From IMG/VR virus record IMGVR_UViG_3300005842_000006, positions 1 to 37,410 of that record: a stretch of 37,410 nt of DNA. One strand, written 5' to 3'. The DNA is from a virus. A program made the position numbers and the translations under genes. How positions within the stretch are numbered: the first letter of the stretch is position 1; the number at the start of each line of letters is the position of its first letter. A model generated the notes under the pieces. That model had not been told where the DNA came from. It did no database searches and worked only from the letters and a program-made list of their open reading frames with translations. Below, piece after piece: positions 8,845-16,678 of the stretch.

Positions 8845-9393
8845 ATGAGCCAAATCATAAAAAATCTAGCGTCTGGCCCAGTTCCTCCGCCAGTGGCGAC
8901 ATCCTATGTAACTGATGTCAATTCTCCAGCAATCCCAGCAGCCAATATATTGGATGTTTTTGGAGGACAAACCACCACTAATAATGATAAGGGAGTTCAA
9001 ACTGATGGTAGTTCTGGATCGAATATATTGACGGTTCAGCTTACTAATAGGACAACAAGCACCGTAACAACAGCTGACGCAACCCTAACAACAATTATAA
9101 CATTTCCCTTGGGAGCAACACCAGCTACATTTTATTTCAATGGGAATGTCCAGGCATTTAATTCTTCTACTCCAGCAGGCGCAAGTTATGGGTACTCTGG
9201 TGCAGTACGCACAGATGGTGCTAGCGCCACATTAATTTCAGCTGCATATCATGATGAGTTCGAAGAGCCAGCTCTAGCAACAGCAGATATTTTTCTTGCA
9301 GTTAGCGGTAATAATGCTCTTTTACAAGTCCAAGGAGTGGCAGCAACAAGCATCAATTGGAATTCTCTTTTAGAATATAGGATGGTGGGCTAA
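8845..9393 (+). CDS. Beta-rich fibre or receptor-binding protein, unknown family
   Basis: A 182-aa protein rich in T, A, S and N with a Pro-rich N-terminus (SGPVPPPVATSY) and a jelly-roll-like strand pattern in residues 60-182, ending in WNSLLEYRMVG. Its stop overlaps the start of the beta-helix protein (TAATG), so both are probably made together. The resemblance is to small phage receptor-binding or decoration proteins; no named family was recognised. Confidence 0.65.
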   Translation: MSQIIKNLASGPVPPPVATSYVTDVNSPAIPAANILDVFGGQTTTNNDKGVQTDGSSGSNILTVQLTNRTTSTVTTADATLTTIITFPLGATPATFYFNGNVQAFNSSTPAGASYGYSGAVRTDGASATLISAAYHDEFEEPALATADIFLAVSGNNALLQVQGVAATSINWNSLLEYRMVG

Positions 9394-10952
9394 TGGGATT
9401 TAGTTTTATCACAGGCCAACAAACTATAATGCACGCTGATAACGCGTCATTTGATGGTACAGAAAGGGCTGGCGCATTAAGTGCAAACGGCCAGTTATGG
9501 ATAGGTTCTGGAAATTCTCCACATGTAGTAAAAAATACTCTAACAGCTGGAACTGGAGTTTCAATAACGAATGGCCCAGGAACAATTACAATTGGCTTAG
9601 CTGGTGGGGGCGTTGCTGTTGAGCATTTAACTGGAGACTCTGGGGGGCAACTCAACCCTGACATAAGCAATAATTTTAATTTATTGGGTCAACAAGCTGG
9701 AACTATTCAAGTTTTTGATACCATAGGCTCTGGAAGTACGATAAGTTTCGAAGATAGAACTTGGACTACAGCTTTTGTGGTAGATCCTTCTTCAACTGTT
9801 GGTTTAAGAGGAACTTTTACCACTATTACCTCAGCTCTTACAGCAGCAGTTTCTGGACAAACCATATTTATAAGACCAGGAACATATACAGAAACTGTAA
9901 CACTGAAAGCAGGAGTCAATCTAAGTGCATTTGTATGTGATGCTCAGGATGCTCAGGTAATAATTGCCGGTCGTGTTAATGCAACATATTCAGGATCTTG
10001 TAGCATTTCAGGAATACATTTTCAACATAACGGCGCAGCAACAGGTATCCTAGTTGATGGATCAAACGCAACTGTTGTAAATTTTACAAACTGTTTTTTT
10101 AAAAATACAAATTCCCCAGGCACTACAATACAAAATAATGCTTCTAATACGGGAGCTATCATCAATATTTTATCTTGTCGTGGTGATGTTTCATTATCGG
10201 GGGGAACGGTTTTATATCAAAACACGGGAACAGGAAGCATTAATTTTTATTCTTCCTATTTTACGAATTCCGGAAACTCACTAAGTCTTAGTAACTGTGC
10301 CTCTGGAAACGTAAATATTTTTTCAAGTTTTTTTAGTAATGGTATAGGATCCACTGTTACTGGAACAACATTCATTTCTGATTCTTCCATAATAACATCT
10401 GCTATTAATGTTAATTGTTTGTTAGTTACTAGCGTAGCTACAGCAAGCATAACTTGTTCAAATTGCTACTTAGATTCTGGAACAGATTCTGCAATAACTT
10501 TAGCATCAGGTTCTGGAACAGTAAATATCTTGAATTCTACGATTAAAACCTCGAATGCAAATGCCATCACAGGGTCTGGGACAATAAAATTTGGTAATCT
10601 ATCTTTCCTCGGAACCTCTTCAGTTATCGATCCTGTATTAACTCAAGTTCCTTTCGTAAGAACAAATGATGCTGTAAAAATTAAAACTCCAAGTAGTTAT
10701 CCTTATACAACGATACCACAAGATAATGTAATTTTGGTAGACACATCAAGCGCAAGAACAATCACTCCTTTAGCATCTCCTACAACAGGGCAAATTCACA
10801 GAATCAAAGACAATGTAGGCTCAGCTGCGGCCAATAATATTACAATTACTCCTAGTGGAAAAAATATTGATGGATCTGCTTCTTTCGTAATCGGGACAAA
10901 TTGGGGAAGCGTAGATATAGTCTATAATGGCACTCAATGGAATGTATTATAA
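9393..10952 (+). CDS. Tail spike/fibre with pectin-lyase-like beta-helix
   Basis: A 519-aa protein. Residues about 125-400 read as a right-handed beta-helix. The entry segment ITSALTAAVSGQTIFIRPGT with TYTETVTLKAGVNLSAF is the classic start of pectin-lyase-like phage spikes. It is followed by repeated short strands rich in N, S and C, including many cysteines (SNCASGNVNIFSS, CSNCYLDSGTD). The C-terminal 100 residues form a separate beta domain ending NGTQWNVL. Such proteins bind, and sometimes cleave, surface polysaccharide. No catalytic residues can be assigned from sequence alone. Confidence 0.75.
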   Translation: MGFSFITGQQTIMHADNASFDGTERAGALSANGQLWIGSGNSPHVVKNTLTAGTGVSITNGPGTITIGLAGGGVAVEHLTGDSGGQLNPDISNNFNLLGQQAGTIQVFDTIGSGSTISFEDRTWTTAFVVDPSSTVGLRGTFTTITSALTAAVSGQTIFIRPGTYTETVTLKAGVNLSAFVCDAQDAQVIIAGRVNATYSGSCSISGIHFQHNGAATGILVDGSNATVVNFTNCFFKNTNSPGTTIQNNASNTGAIINILSCRGDVSLSGGTVLYQNTGTGSINFYSSYFTNSGNSLSLSNCASGNVNIFSSFFSNGIGSTVTGTTFISDSSIITSAINVNCLLVTSVATASITCSNCYLDSGTDSAITLASGSGTVNILNSTIKTSNANAITGSGTIKFGNLSFLGTSSVIDPVLTQVPFVRTNDAVKIKTPSSYPYTTIPQDNVILVDTSSARTITPLASPTTGQIHRIKDNVGSAAANNITITPSGKNIDGSASFVIGTNWGSVDIVYNGTQWNVL

Positions 10953-10961
10953 GAGGCTAAC

Positions 10962-11984
10962 ATGTCAGATATAGGAACAGCAGCAGCAGGAAAGGTATTA
11001 CAGGGAGGAGGAACAGGAGTATCTCCAACTTTCTCAACATCTACTTTTCCATCTACAGCTACGAGTACTGGGACATTATTGAGAGCAGATGGTACGAATT
11101 GGGTGGCAACAACTTCTACTTATCCGGATACCAATGCTGTGAGCACGCTGCTTTATGCATCCTCAACAAACGTCATGGCAGCATTGCCAACAGCTAATAA
11201 TAGCGTTGTATTGACAAATGCATCAGGCGTTCCTTCTTTAGGCGTTAGTCTAATAAATGACTTTACTTATACAAGTTCTACCGCAGCTACAGTTCGCACG
11301 CTTACAGTGACTAATACAGACAATACAAATGCTAGCTCGGGGGCTTTGATTAAAGCAGTATCAGGAGGAGCCTCTGCCGGGGATGGAGTGTTCCAAGCTT
11401 CTACAACAACCACAACATGGTCTTTTGGAGTAGATAATAGTGTAACATCTCCTACAGCAGACCCATTTGTTATTTCCCAAGGAACCGCCCTTGGTACGAA
11501 TAACATCATGAGTGTAGCAACATCTGGAGAAATTAACTATCCACTTCAACCAGCCTTTTTTGCATGGCTCTCCTCAGGTGTAGCAGATGTAACTGGAGAT
11601 ACTACAGCGTATACGATTATTTATGACACTGAAGTATTTGATCAAAATTCAGACTTTGATCTAAGCACTAGTATTTTTACTGCTCCTGTAACAGGTAAAT
11701 ATCAATTTGACGGTCAATTATCTTATACTGTGGACACTTCTGTACCAACTAGCGGTAGTTGGACTATATTAACATCAAACTTAACAATTAGATTTTGTAG
11801 ATTATTAGGAGCAACAGATATCTCACAAACAACTAGTAGATCAGGAAGTGTAATTTGTGATTTAGATGCAGCAGATACAGCAAAACTCGTTTTCCAGTTA
11901 AATGGTTCGACAAAAGCAGTTGATATGGTTGCAGCTTCTAGTGGAGCGCCAAACAATCATTTCTCTGGATTTTTAGCATGTTAA
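10962..11984 (+). CDS. Fibre protein with C1q/TNF-like C-terminal domain
   Basis: A 340-aa protein. Residues 1-190 are a Thr/Ser/Ala-rich shaft. Residues about 198-340 follow the C1q/TNF-like jelly-roll pattern: PAFFAWLSSGVADVTGDTT, then YDTEVFDQNSDFDLSTSIF, TAPVTGKYQFDGQLSY, and a closing hydrophobic strand (HFSGFLAC). C1q-like domains trimerise and bind ligands, so a receptor-binding tip is likely. An AGAGGCTAAC site lies just before the ATG. Confidence 0.75.
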   Translation: MSDIGTAAAGKVLQGGGTGVSPTFSTSTFPSTATSTGTLLRADGTNWVATTSTYPDTNAVSTLLYASSTNVMAALPTANNSVVLTNASGVPSLGVSLINDFTYTSSTAATVRTLTVTNTDNTNASSGALIKAVSGGASAGDGVFQASTTTTTWSFGVDNSVTSPTADPFVISQGTALGTNNIMSVATSGEINYPLQPAFFAWLSSGVADVTGDTTAYTIIYDTEVFDQNSDFDLSTSIFTAPVTGKYQFDGQLSYTVDTSVPTSGSWTILTSNLTIRFCRLLGATDISQTTSRSGSVICDLDAADTAKLVFQLNGSTKAVDMVAASSGAPNNHFSGFLAC

Positions 11985-11997
11985 AATAAGGGACAAT

Positions 11998-12300
11998 ATG
12001 AAAATTTCAGTAAATGATGAAGAATTATTTTCACTAAGTGAAGTACAAAAAAAAGTCATTAAGAATGATATACATCAAGAAGTATTTGACGAAGACATGA
12101 AAAGACGCTTGAAATACATCCTCATGCATAAGTATGAAGAGTGTTTTAAACGTCTTAAATCTGAATGGGAGCCAAAATTGAAGGCAAAAGGGATTGCAAT
12201 GATTCCAACTGATGATGATGCCTTTGCTGAATTAATATTCTCTCAAACTGAATATAAAAATAGATCTCAAAGAGATGCAGAAATTAGTCATATGGGGTAA
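11998..12300 (+). CDS. Conserved-looking hypothetical protein after the fibre genes
   Basis: A 100-aa charged helical protein (SEVQKKVIKNDIHQEVFDED, then RRLKYILMHKYEECFKRLKSEW). It starts after GGGACAAT, 13 bp behind the C1q-like gene, and ends 17 bp inside the 3' end of a gene on the other strand. No catalytic motif was recognised. A fibre assembly chaperone is possible from position, but this is only a guess. Confidence 0.7.
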   Translation: MKISVNDEELFSLSEVQKKVIKNDIHQEVFDEDMKRRLKYILMHKYEECFKRLKSEWEPKLKAKGIAMIPTDDDAFAELIFSQTEYKNRSQRDAEISHMG

Positions 12301-12541
12301 CCGATGGTCTAATTAAGTGAATGGTCTCTTTGACATTTCCATCATCTCCATAAATGACGCCTCCCCACATGGAATCGCATCTGCAATCTGGATCGTGAAT
12401 GTAGAATTTATTGTCAAAGCAGATATAGGAATGTGTTTCAAAAAACACTCTAGTGATGGCTGTTTTGCAAGATTTATCTTTTTCTTTAGCACACAAGAAT
12501 GCAGAGGAAAAAAGAATCATCAGAAATAAAAAGAATTTCAT
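12284..12541 (-). CDS. Exported small Cys-rich protein
   Basis: An 85-aa protein on the minus strand. The start at 12541 is chosen because it gives a clear signal peptide (MKFFLFLMILFSSAFLCA) and has GGAG 9 bases upstream; a longer frame to 12577 would bury the signal. The mature part has cysteines in SCKT, SYICFD and DPDCRCDS, probably disulphide-bonded in the periplasm. It is convergent with the preceding plus-strand gene. A lone minus-strand exported gene among late genes looks like a moron. Function unknown. Confidence 0.7.
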   Translation of the reverse strand: MKFFLFLMILFSSAFLCAKEKDKSCKTAITRVFFETHSYICFDNKFYIHDPDCRCDSMWGGVIYGDDGNVKETIHLIRPSVTPYD

Positions 12542-12595
12542 TGTGCTGTTCTCCAAATGTTCATCAAAAAACATCAATTTACTTAAGGAAATTTT

Positions 12596-12793
12596 ATGAT
12601 ATACCCATTCTTTTATTTTATTTTTCTCACATCGTGCACTGCCCTTCCACAGCTATATCAAGCGGCTGAAGACATCGCTGACGACAATGCTATCAAACTT
12701 GAGATATCCCGTGAGGCCATTAACAAACAAACTGATGTGAATGTCGTTATCGAGGTGAAAAATAATCAAGAGGTAGTAAAGAAAAAAAAATAG
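12596..12793 (+). CDS. Small lipoprotein
   Basis: A 65-aa protein with an 11-residue hydrophobic leader and a lipobox LTSC at residues 11-14, so the mature lipoprotein would begin at Cys14. The remainder is acidic then basic and ends in KKKK. AAGGAAATTTT precedes the ATG. Small phage outer-membrane lipoproteins can act as outer spanins in lysis or as exclusion factors. No matching inner-membrane spanin was identified, so this stays a hypothesis. Confidence 0.65.
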   Translation: MIYPFFYFIFLTSCTALPQLYQAAEDIADDNAIKLEISREAINKQTDVNVVIEVKNNQEVVKKKK

Positions 12794-12839
12794 GGTAAAC
12801 ATCATTTTTATTTGTGTCAAAAAAATATTTTCTTTATGG

Positions 12840-12864
12840 TCACATCAGAACCCTAATGATGTGA
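12840..12864 (+). promoter_or_regulatory. Hairpin just upstream of the ribosome site of 12875
   Basis: A perfect 8-bp inverted repeat, TCACATCA (12840-12847) with TGATGTGA (12857-12864), loop of 9 nt. AGGATCAT and the ATG at 12875 follow directly. It may stabilise the 5' end of the short mRNA or serve as a protein operator. Confidence 0.4.
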
Positions 12865-12874
12865 GGATCATATT

Positions 12875-13027
12875 ATGCCATTGGTAAAAAGTAAATCAAA
12901 AAAAGCAATCGGAGAGAATATAAAGAGAGAAGAGGCTGCTGGAAAGCCAAAGAAACAAGCAGTAGCAATTGCTCTTAATGTTGCACGACAGGCTGGCACA
13001 AAAATCCCAAAAAAAGGAAAAAAATAA
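12875..13027 (+). CDS. Small basic protein (DUF6496-like)
   Basis: A 50-aa protein of very basic composition. The segment KQAVAIALNVARQAG (residues 27-41) matches the pattern KQAIAIALS.AR.AG of the small phage and bacterial proteins called DUF6496, whose function is unknown. AGGATCATATT precedes the ATG. Its stop overlaps the start of the next small basic gene (TAATG). Nucleic-acid binding is plausible from charge alone. Confidence 0.6.
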   Translation: MPLVKSKSKKAIGENIKREEAAGKPKKQAVAIALNVARQAGTKIPKKGKK

Positions 13028-13161
13028 TGGACAAGAAAATCAAAAAGCTCGAGAAGGGCACATCTAAATTGATGAAAGAAGAAAAGTCGCTCATGAAAGC
13101 AGACAAAAAAAGAGATAAGCTCGTCGAGAAAGGTCGCATGGCGAAGAAAAAAGGTTGCTAA
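13027..13161 (+). CDS. Very small Lys-rich helical protein
   Basis: A 44-aa protein, mostly Lys/Glu/Met and likely one long helix (MDKKIKKLEKGTSKLM and onward), ending KKKGC. The start overlaps the previous stop. The two small basic genes are the last plus-strand genes before the terminator at 13251. They may be packaged DNA-binding peptides; this is inference from charge. Confidence 0.55.
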   Translation: MDKKIKKLEKGTSKLMKEEKSLMKADKKRDKLVEKGRMAKKKGC

Positions 13162-13250
13162 TTCAAAAAAAAATTAGCAGAAAAAACATGGGTATGATAA
13201 AAAGAAGTTGACCTAGTTTTTTTCATGGACGCACGTTTTTTTAGGTTGCT

Positions 13251-13290
13251 AAAGGGAGGGGATTCATTGCTCCCTCCCTTTACTTTTTCT
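13251..13290 (+). terminator. Intrinsic terminator of the late plus-strand operon
   Basis: A perfect 10-bp stem, AAAGGGAGGG (13251-13260) with CCCTCCCTTT (13272-13281), followed by ACTTTTTCTTTATT. It sits between the last plus-strand gene (ends 13161) and the 3' end of the minus-strand operon (13291). The T-run lies on the plus-strand side only, so it mainly stops rightward transcription. Confidence 0.85.
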
Positions 13291-13482
13291 TTATTCTCTA
13301 TATCCTATTCCGTGATCATGTAACTTTTGTTGTAGGACAAAGATCTTTTTTCGGTATGCACATTCCATTTTATTGATACTTTCACTGTAATTTTTACACT
13401 GACACATCAACGAAACATTACAAATCATAGAGATTACGAAGATAACAAATATAATTTTTTTTACGCCAGTATCTAATTGCAT
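13291..13482 (-). CDS. Small single-span membrane protein at end of recombination operon
   Basis: A 63-aa protein on the minus strand with a hydrophobic segment at about residues 9-26 (KIIFVIFVISMICNVSLM) and a charged C-terminal tail. The ATG is preceded by the strong site GGAGGATCAC. It overlaps the end of the exonuclease gene by 10 bp. Inner-membrane topology is inferred. A holin or spanin role is possible because no other lysis gene is visible, but there is no direct support. Confidence 0.65.
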   Translation of the reverse strand: MQLDTGVKKIIFVIFVISMICNVSLMCQCKNYSESINKMECAYRKKIFVLQQKLHDHGIGYRE

Positions 13483-14336
13483 GTGATCCTCCAGCTACTT
13501 ATAGAGTCTTTTCTGTATTTATCAAGATCAACTTCTTTTAACTCTGGAATCTTTGAATAATCAACACTTCCCTTCCTGACTACTTGGCAAAGTGATATAC
13601 CCGCTCCCTTTGAGTTTGATTCTCCACTTAAGAATATGAGTTCTTTTCTCAACTCTTCTTCTTGCTTCTGTAATTCTTTTATAGATTCTGTTAGGGATTT
13701 CCATTTTAAAGCACATTCTTCCCATAGTGGGTCATTCCTTTCTATATAATCTCCCTCAGCTGGTTCAGGAGGAATTTTATTCATTAAGCATTCGTAGAAT
13801 TTTTTCTCTTCTTGGATCATTTTTTCGATATACTCATCGTCTCTTTTAACTTCAACAATGATTCCGTCAACACCATCAAAGCTGAAATAATAGATCAACT
13901 GTACGCCGGCAACGTACATTTGATGTTGTAATTGAGGATAATAGTGTTCTGGAACCTTTCCAGATATGGCTACAGCATGATCTCTTTCACCAGGGCATTT
14001 GATTTCAACAATTACAGTACCATAAGCATTCATTCCATCTAATGATGCCATGGCCCAATCTTTAACCAAGACCTTGGGACTCATCTTTTGGCCCGTTTTT
14101 AAACAGAAAAGATCTCTAGCGATGGGTTCTAAATCAATACCTCTCTGCATCCTTTCGTTTACAATAGAGATAGGCGCATCAGATAACTTTTCATGATAAA
14201 GCTGTACTCTAGTCTTCCAATGAGAGACTCCCATGATGATAGGAGCGTCTGTGGCAGTTATCTTTTTCTTTCTCAAAGCCAGCCATTCCGGTGTGCCTTG
14301 AACTAAATCTAATATCTCAAAAGTGTCTGCTGACAT
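13473..14336 (-). CDS. YqaJ-family (lambda exonuclease-type) recombination nuclease
   Basis: A 287-aa nuclease of the PD-(D/E)XK fold. The N-terminal motif GTPEWLALRKKKITATDAP (residues 14-32) is diagnostic of YqaJ/lambda-exo enzymes. Likely metal ligands are Glu70 (RGIDLEP), Asp100 (ASLDG) and Glu111 with Lys113 (VEIKCPG). YYPQLQHQMYV follows as the usual Gln motif. The family digests one strand of dsDNA ends 5' to 3' and hands the 3' tail to the annealing protein. The partner, RecT/Bet, is encoded just upstream in the same operon. GAGG lies 8 bases before the ATG. Confidence 0.9.
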   Translation of the reverse strand: MSADTFEILDLVQGTPEWLALRKKKITATDAPIIMGVSHWKTRVQLYHEKLSDAPISIVNERMQRGIDLEPIARDLFCLKTGQKMSPKVLVKDWAMASLDGMNAYGTVIVEIKCPGERDHAVAISGKVPEHYYPQLQHQMYVAGVQLIYYFSFDGVDGIIVEVKRDDEYIEKMIQEEKKFYECLMNKIPPEPAEGDYIERNDPLWEECALKWKSLTESIKELQKQEEELRKELIFLSGESNSKGAGISLCQVVRKGSVDYSKIPELKEVDLDKYRKDSISSWRITCN

Positions 14337-14490
14337 GCTGTAACCTCTTTTCTAAATATTGGATATGATCTAATGCAGCAGACAACTTGTTTGCTAATAT
14401 AGCCACGAGTAAATCTCGTGGCTCTTTCACCTCTTGCATATACTCGGAGGCGTTATTCTGAACTTCTCTGATAATGTCTTCTGCAGTCAT
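14317..14490 (-). CDS. 57-aa protein between RecT and exonuclease
   Basis: An unrecognised small helical protein (MTAEDIIREVQNNASEYM and onward, with a second helix DLLVAILANKLSAALDHI). Its start overlaps the RecT stop as ATGA, and its end overlaps the exonuclease start by 20 bp, which shows strict operon packing and supports it being real. It may assist the recombination pair. An inverted repeat, AGCCACGAG/CTCGTGGCT (14401-14409 with 14415-14423), lies inside it. Confidence 0.65.
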   Translation of the reverse strand: MTAEDIIREVQNNASEYMQEVKEPRDLLVAILANKLSAALDHIQYLEKRLQHVSRHF

Positions 14491-15341
14491 TGTATCTCCG
14501 CAGTGAGTAGTTCAGGAGACTTTTCAGATTCTGCTCTTTGACGTGTGTGATTAGCTTCCATATTTTTTACAGCAGCATCTCTCATACGCTGGTATATGTC
14601 AGCGGGCAAATCAGAAAGGTTATCCGTCTTATATTTCTTCTTAAGGAAATCCATAACCCATGTTCTATATGCCTCATCACATTCACCAAGGATCATCTCT
14701 AGTTCAGAAGCCTGCTCTAGACTGATTTTAGAGACTACTTCAACTGGATCTGCTTGTTGCATCTCTTCTTTTGTGTAGACCCCAGACATTTCTGCAGGAA
14801 ACGCTTTTCTTAAAGCTTGCGCTTCAGCACACTTTGCAAGCATTGTTCTGGGCATGTTTCCCCACATTCCCATTGGTTTCTTTTCTCCTGTGCTTTTATC
14901 CACAAATGTTTGCATATATTCATCCACATATGCGCTAGCAGAGACTGTGTGCCAAGTACCATCTCTCGTTTGCTTTTTGATGTAAGCAGTAGCCGATTGT
15001 ATGTTCCCTGATCCATCGTGAGTATATGTTGGTTCTGGCCCTGGAGCATAACATCCAGTCCTTTCAGCAATTAAGCGGTAGCCATCTATTCCTGTTTGAA
15101 TAGTCATGGTTTCTCCCCATGTACCATCTGGTTTTTTAGCCTTTCTCTTGACCGCATAGATCTGGCGCATGAATGGGTCTAGCTGCGTTTTTACACAGGC
15201 CATTAAGAATATCTCAAACTCTTCATTGGAAACGCCTTTGCATATGGAGTTTTTCAGTATTTCGATTTGCTTAGAGTTAAAATGTTTTGAAGGGACACAA
15301 TTCGATTCCTCAGTCAAGGCTAAGGCAGTAGATTTATTCAT
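14487..15341 (-). CDS. bet: RecT/Bet-family single-strand annealing protein
   Basis: A 284-aa recombinase. The family pattern is clear: SNEEFEIFLMACVKTQLDPF then MRQIYAVKRK, MTIQTGIDGYRLIAERTG and RTMLAKCAEAQALRKAFPAE. These proteins coat single strands and anneal complementary DNA, working with the exonuclease encoded downstream. The start at 15341 is chosen because AAGGAAG lies 6 bases upstream; an in-frame ATG at 15392 lacks this. The C-terminal 60 residues are charged and likely a protein-interaction tail. It is the first gene of the minus-strand recombination operon, read away from the regulator at 15659. Confidence 0.9.
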   Translation of the reverse strand: MNKSTALALTEESNCVPSKHFNSKQIEILKNSICKGVSNEEFEIFLMACVKTQLDPFMRQIYAVKRKAKKPDGTWGETMTIQTGIDGYRLIAERTGCYAPGPEPTYTHDGSGNIQSATAYIKKQTRDGTWHTVSASAYVDEYMQTFVDKSTGEKKPMGMWGNMPRTMLAKCAEAQALRKAFPAEMSGVYTKEEMQQADPVEVVSKISLEQASELEMILGECDEAYRTWVMDFLKKKYKTDNLSDLPADIYQRMRDAAVKNMEANHTRQRAESEKSPELLTAEIQ

Positions 15342-15658
15342 ATTTGCTTCCTTTGGTGTTAAAATCTCATTGATAAAAACCATCAGCAGCAATAAGATAT
15401 TTGCTGCAGCGGCTTGAGTTAAGTCTTGGCAGACTACACATTACGAATTCTTGACGCTGCTATTTCTATAAACTGGATCTTACCATTTAAAGAATTTTCT
15501 TCAATCAGCATCCATCACTTTTTGATTACGTTAGAAATGTTAACAAGTTCACTATTTTAGATCAAGTAAAAAAAATCACAGATTGCAAATAAGCAAAATA
15601 TGTTGCTGAAAATTCACTATTTAGGTACACATGTGGCCTGGGAATTTTTGGAGGCTAT
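15342..15658. promoter_or_regulatory. Divergent control region between recombination operon and HTH regulator
   Basis: These 317 bp hold no gene. Candidate operators are a direct repeat TTCACTATTTTAG (15548-15560) and TTCACTATTTAG (15613-15624). Between them are alternating TTGC/GCAA half-sites at 15583, 15593 and 15603, spaced 10 bp, which is one helical turn. A GCAGC/GCTGC hairpin lies at about 15385-15410. The region feeds recT leftward and the HTH gene rightward, the place of an immunity-type switch. No clear -35/-10 pair was assigned. Confidence 0.5.
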
Positions 15659-15877
15659 ATGAAATTGAAATCCTATTTGGCAGAAATTGGAATGAGTGTT
15701 AAAGATTTTAGTTCTCTTGTTGGATGCAATTACCGCTATATGTCTAGGATTATGAATGGTCACACTATGCCAGGAAAGAGATTAAAGAAAAATATTGAGG
15801 ACTTAACTTGTGGCCAGGTGGAACTAATTTACAAAAACAAAAGGATAAAACAGGCCCAACAGGATTCCAAGGATTAA
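15659..15877 (+). CDS. Small helix-turn-helix regulator (Cro/XRE-like)
   Basis: A 72-aa protein. Residues 1-45 read as a lambda-repressor-type HTH: LKSYLAEIGMSVKDFSSLVG then CNYRYMSRIMNG, followed by a basic tail. The length suits a Cro-like protein without a cleavage or oligomer domain. TTTTTGGAGGCTAT gives the ribosome site. It is transcribed away from the recombination operon across a repeat-bearing control region and is the best candidate to bind those repeats. DNA binding is inferred from family, the targets from position. Confidence 0.7.
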   Translation: MKLKSYLAEIGMSVKDFSSLVGCNYRYMSRIMNGHTMPGKRLKKNIEDLTCGQVELIYKNKRIKQAQQDSKD

Positions 15878-15942
15878 ATAATAAATGGCGGTGCGTCCAT
15901 TTCCGTTTGGAGGCCTTGGAAGCTTAAATCTTCCCCCACACA

Positions 15943-16062
15943 TTAGCTCAAGAGCCAAACAGTCGTAAAAACGATTATTGTCGCTATTATGGGAAACGCG
16001 AGTGCCACATAGATTGTCCATTCTGGAAGTCCTTGGTATATTTCTTGCCATACTTTTTTCAT
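15943..16062 (-). CDS. 39-aa single-span membrane protein
   Basis: A short minus-strand gene: MKKVWQEIYQGLPEWT followed by a hydrophobic span at about residues 16-38 ending in WLLS. The strong site GAGGTGATC lies just before the ATG, which supports translation. It sits alone between two plus-strand genes. Longer minus-strand frames here lack a ribosome site. A small inner-membrane effector or holin-like protein is possible; no family was recognised. Confidence 0.6.
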   Translation of the reverse strand: MKKVWQEIYQGLPEWTIYVALAFPIIATIIVFTTVWLLS

Positions 16063-16187
16063 ATGATCACCTCATCTTCTTGGTACTACAGCAGGCAAAT
16101 ATTGACAATACATTTTTTTAATTAAAAATTTATTGTTATAATTTAAGAAATTTTGATACACATACCTCGAACAACCAAGGATGTGTT

Positions 16188-16463
16188 ATGATTATACGCC
16201 AAGACTTTAACCAGCTGCCTCCTAAAATGTTTATGATGCAGATTATGAATGATCTCCTAAAAGCCTACTGCTTCTTGTGGGAGAAAAAAGACAAGCTCAA
16301 CAGAATTCGGATGACTTGGAAAGATTTATCCAGGTATTATCACAAAAACGCCTTCCGCACGAATCTTAGGAAGTTGTGCAACGAAGGACTATTGAATTAT
16401 GATGAGTCAGAAGAAGGAGTCGCAATCGAATTAGTCGGTTGGGACGAAATGATGGATGCTTAA
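16188..16463 (+). CDS. Small winged-helix-like protein ahead of the origin
   Basis: A 91-aa basic protein. The segment RMTWKDLSRYYHKNAFRTNL followed by RKLCNEGLLNYDESEEGV resembles a winged helix-turn-helix with its wing. An AT-rich leader with a TATAAT box (about 16137-16142) lies upstream, and a strong terminator follows 5 bp after the stop, so it is probably a one-gene transcript. It may regulate early genes or the neighbouring replication region. Confidence 0.7.
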   Translation: MIIRQDFNQLPPKMFMMQIMNDLLKAYCFLWEKKDKLNRIRMTWKDLSRYYHKNAFRTNLRKLCNEGLLNYDESEEGVAIELVGWDEMMDA

Positions 16464-16467
16464 AATG

Positions 16468-16496
16468 AGACTGCGGCTCAACACCGCAGTCTTTTA
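16468..16496 (+). terminator. Intrinsic terminator after 16188-16463
   Basis: A perfect 9-bp GC-rich stem, AGACTGCGG (16468-16476) with CCGCAGTCT (16484-16492), 7-nt loop, then TTTATTTG. It separates the small winged-helix gene from the origin-like region. Confidence 0.85.
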
Positions 16497-16515
16497 TTTG
16501 CCACTTAATTACCAT

Positions 16516-16645
16516 AAGGGCTAGACACACAAGGAAGGACTAGACACAAGGGCTAGACACTTCACTTTATAGGATATTGGTGGATCCCATTGCATAGACA
16601 CCAGAATCTTACAATATCCTATCATTTAGTGTCTAGCCCTTTGTG
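16516..16645. repeat. Origin- or operator-like region: TAGACAC iterons in a long inverted repeat
   Basis: Three direct copies of AAGG(G/A)CTAGACAC lie at 16516, 16535 and 16548, and one inverted copy, AGTGTCTAGCCCTT, at 16628-16641. A lone TAGACAC lies at 16595. Between copy 3 and the inverted copy sits a perfect 11-bp inverted repeat, ATAGGATATTG (16569-16579) with CAATATCCTAT (16612-16622), so the arms form one large imperfect palindrome around a 32-nt centre. It lies directly before the replication initiator, fitting an initiation site or an autoregulatory operator bound by that protein. Confidence 0.7.
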
Positions 16646-16678
16646 AGTTAAATTAATAACTTTACAAAGGAGTTTTCC

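Noticed and set aside
15824-16051. 75-codon minus-strand frame overlapping the HTH gene
   Set aside because: It has no ribosome site, is read through the 3' end of a real gene and overlaps the better-supported 39-aa membrane protein in another frame.
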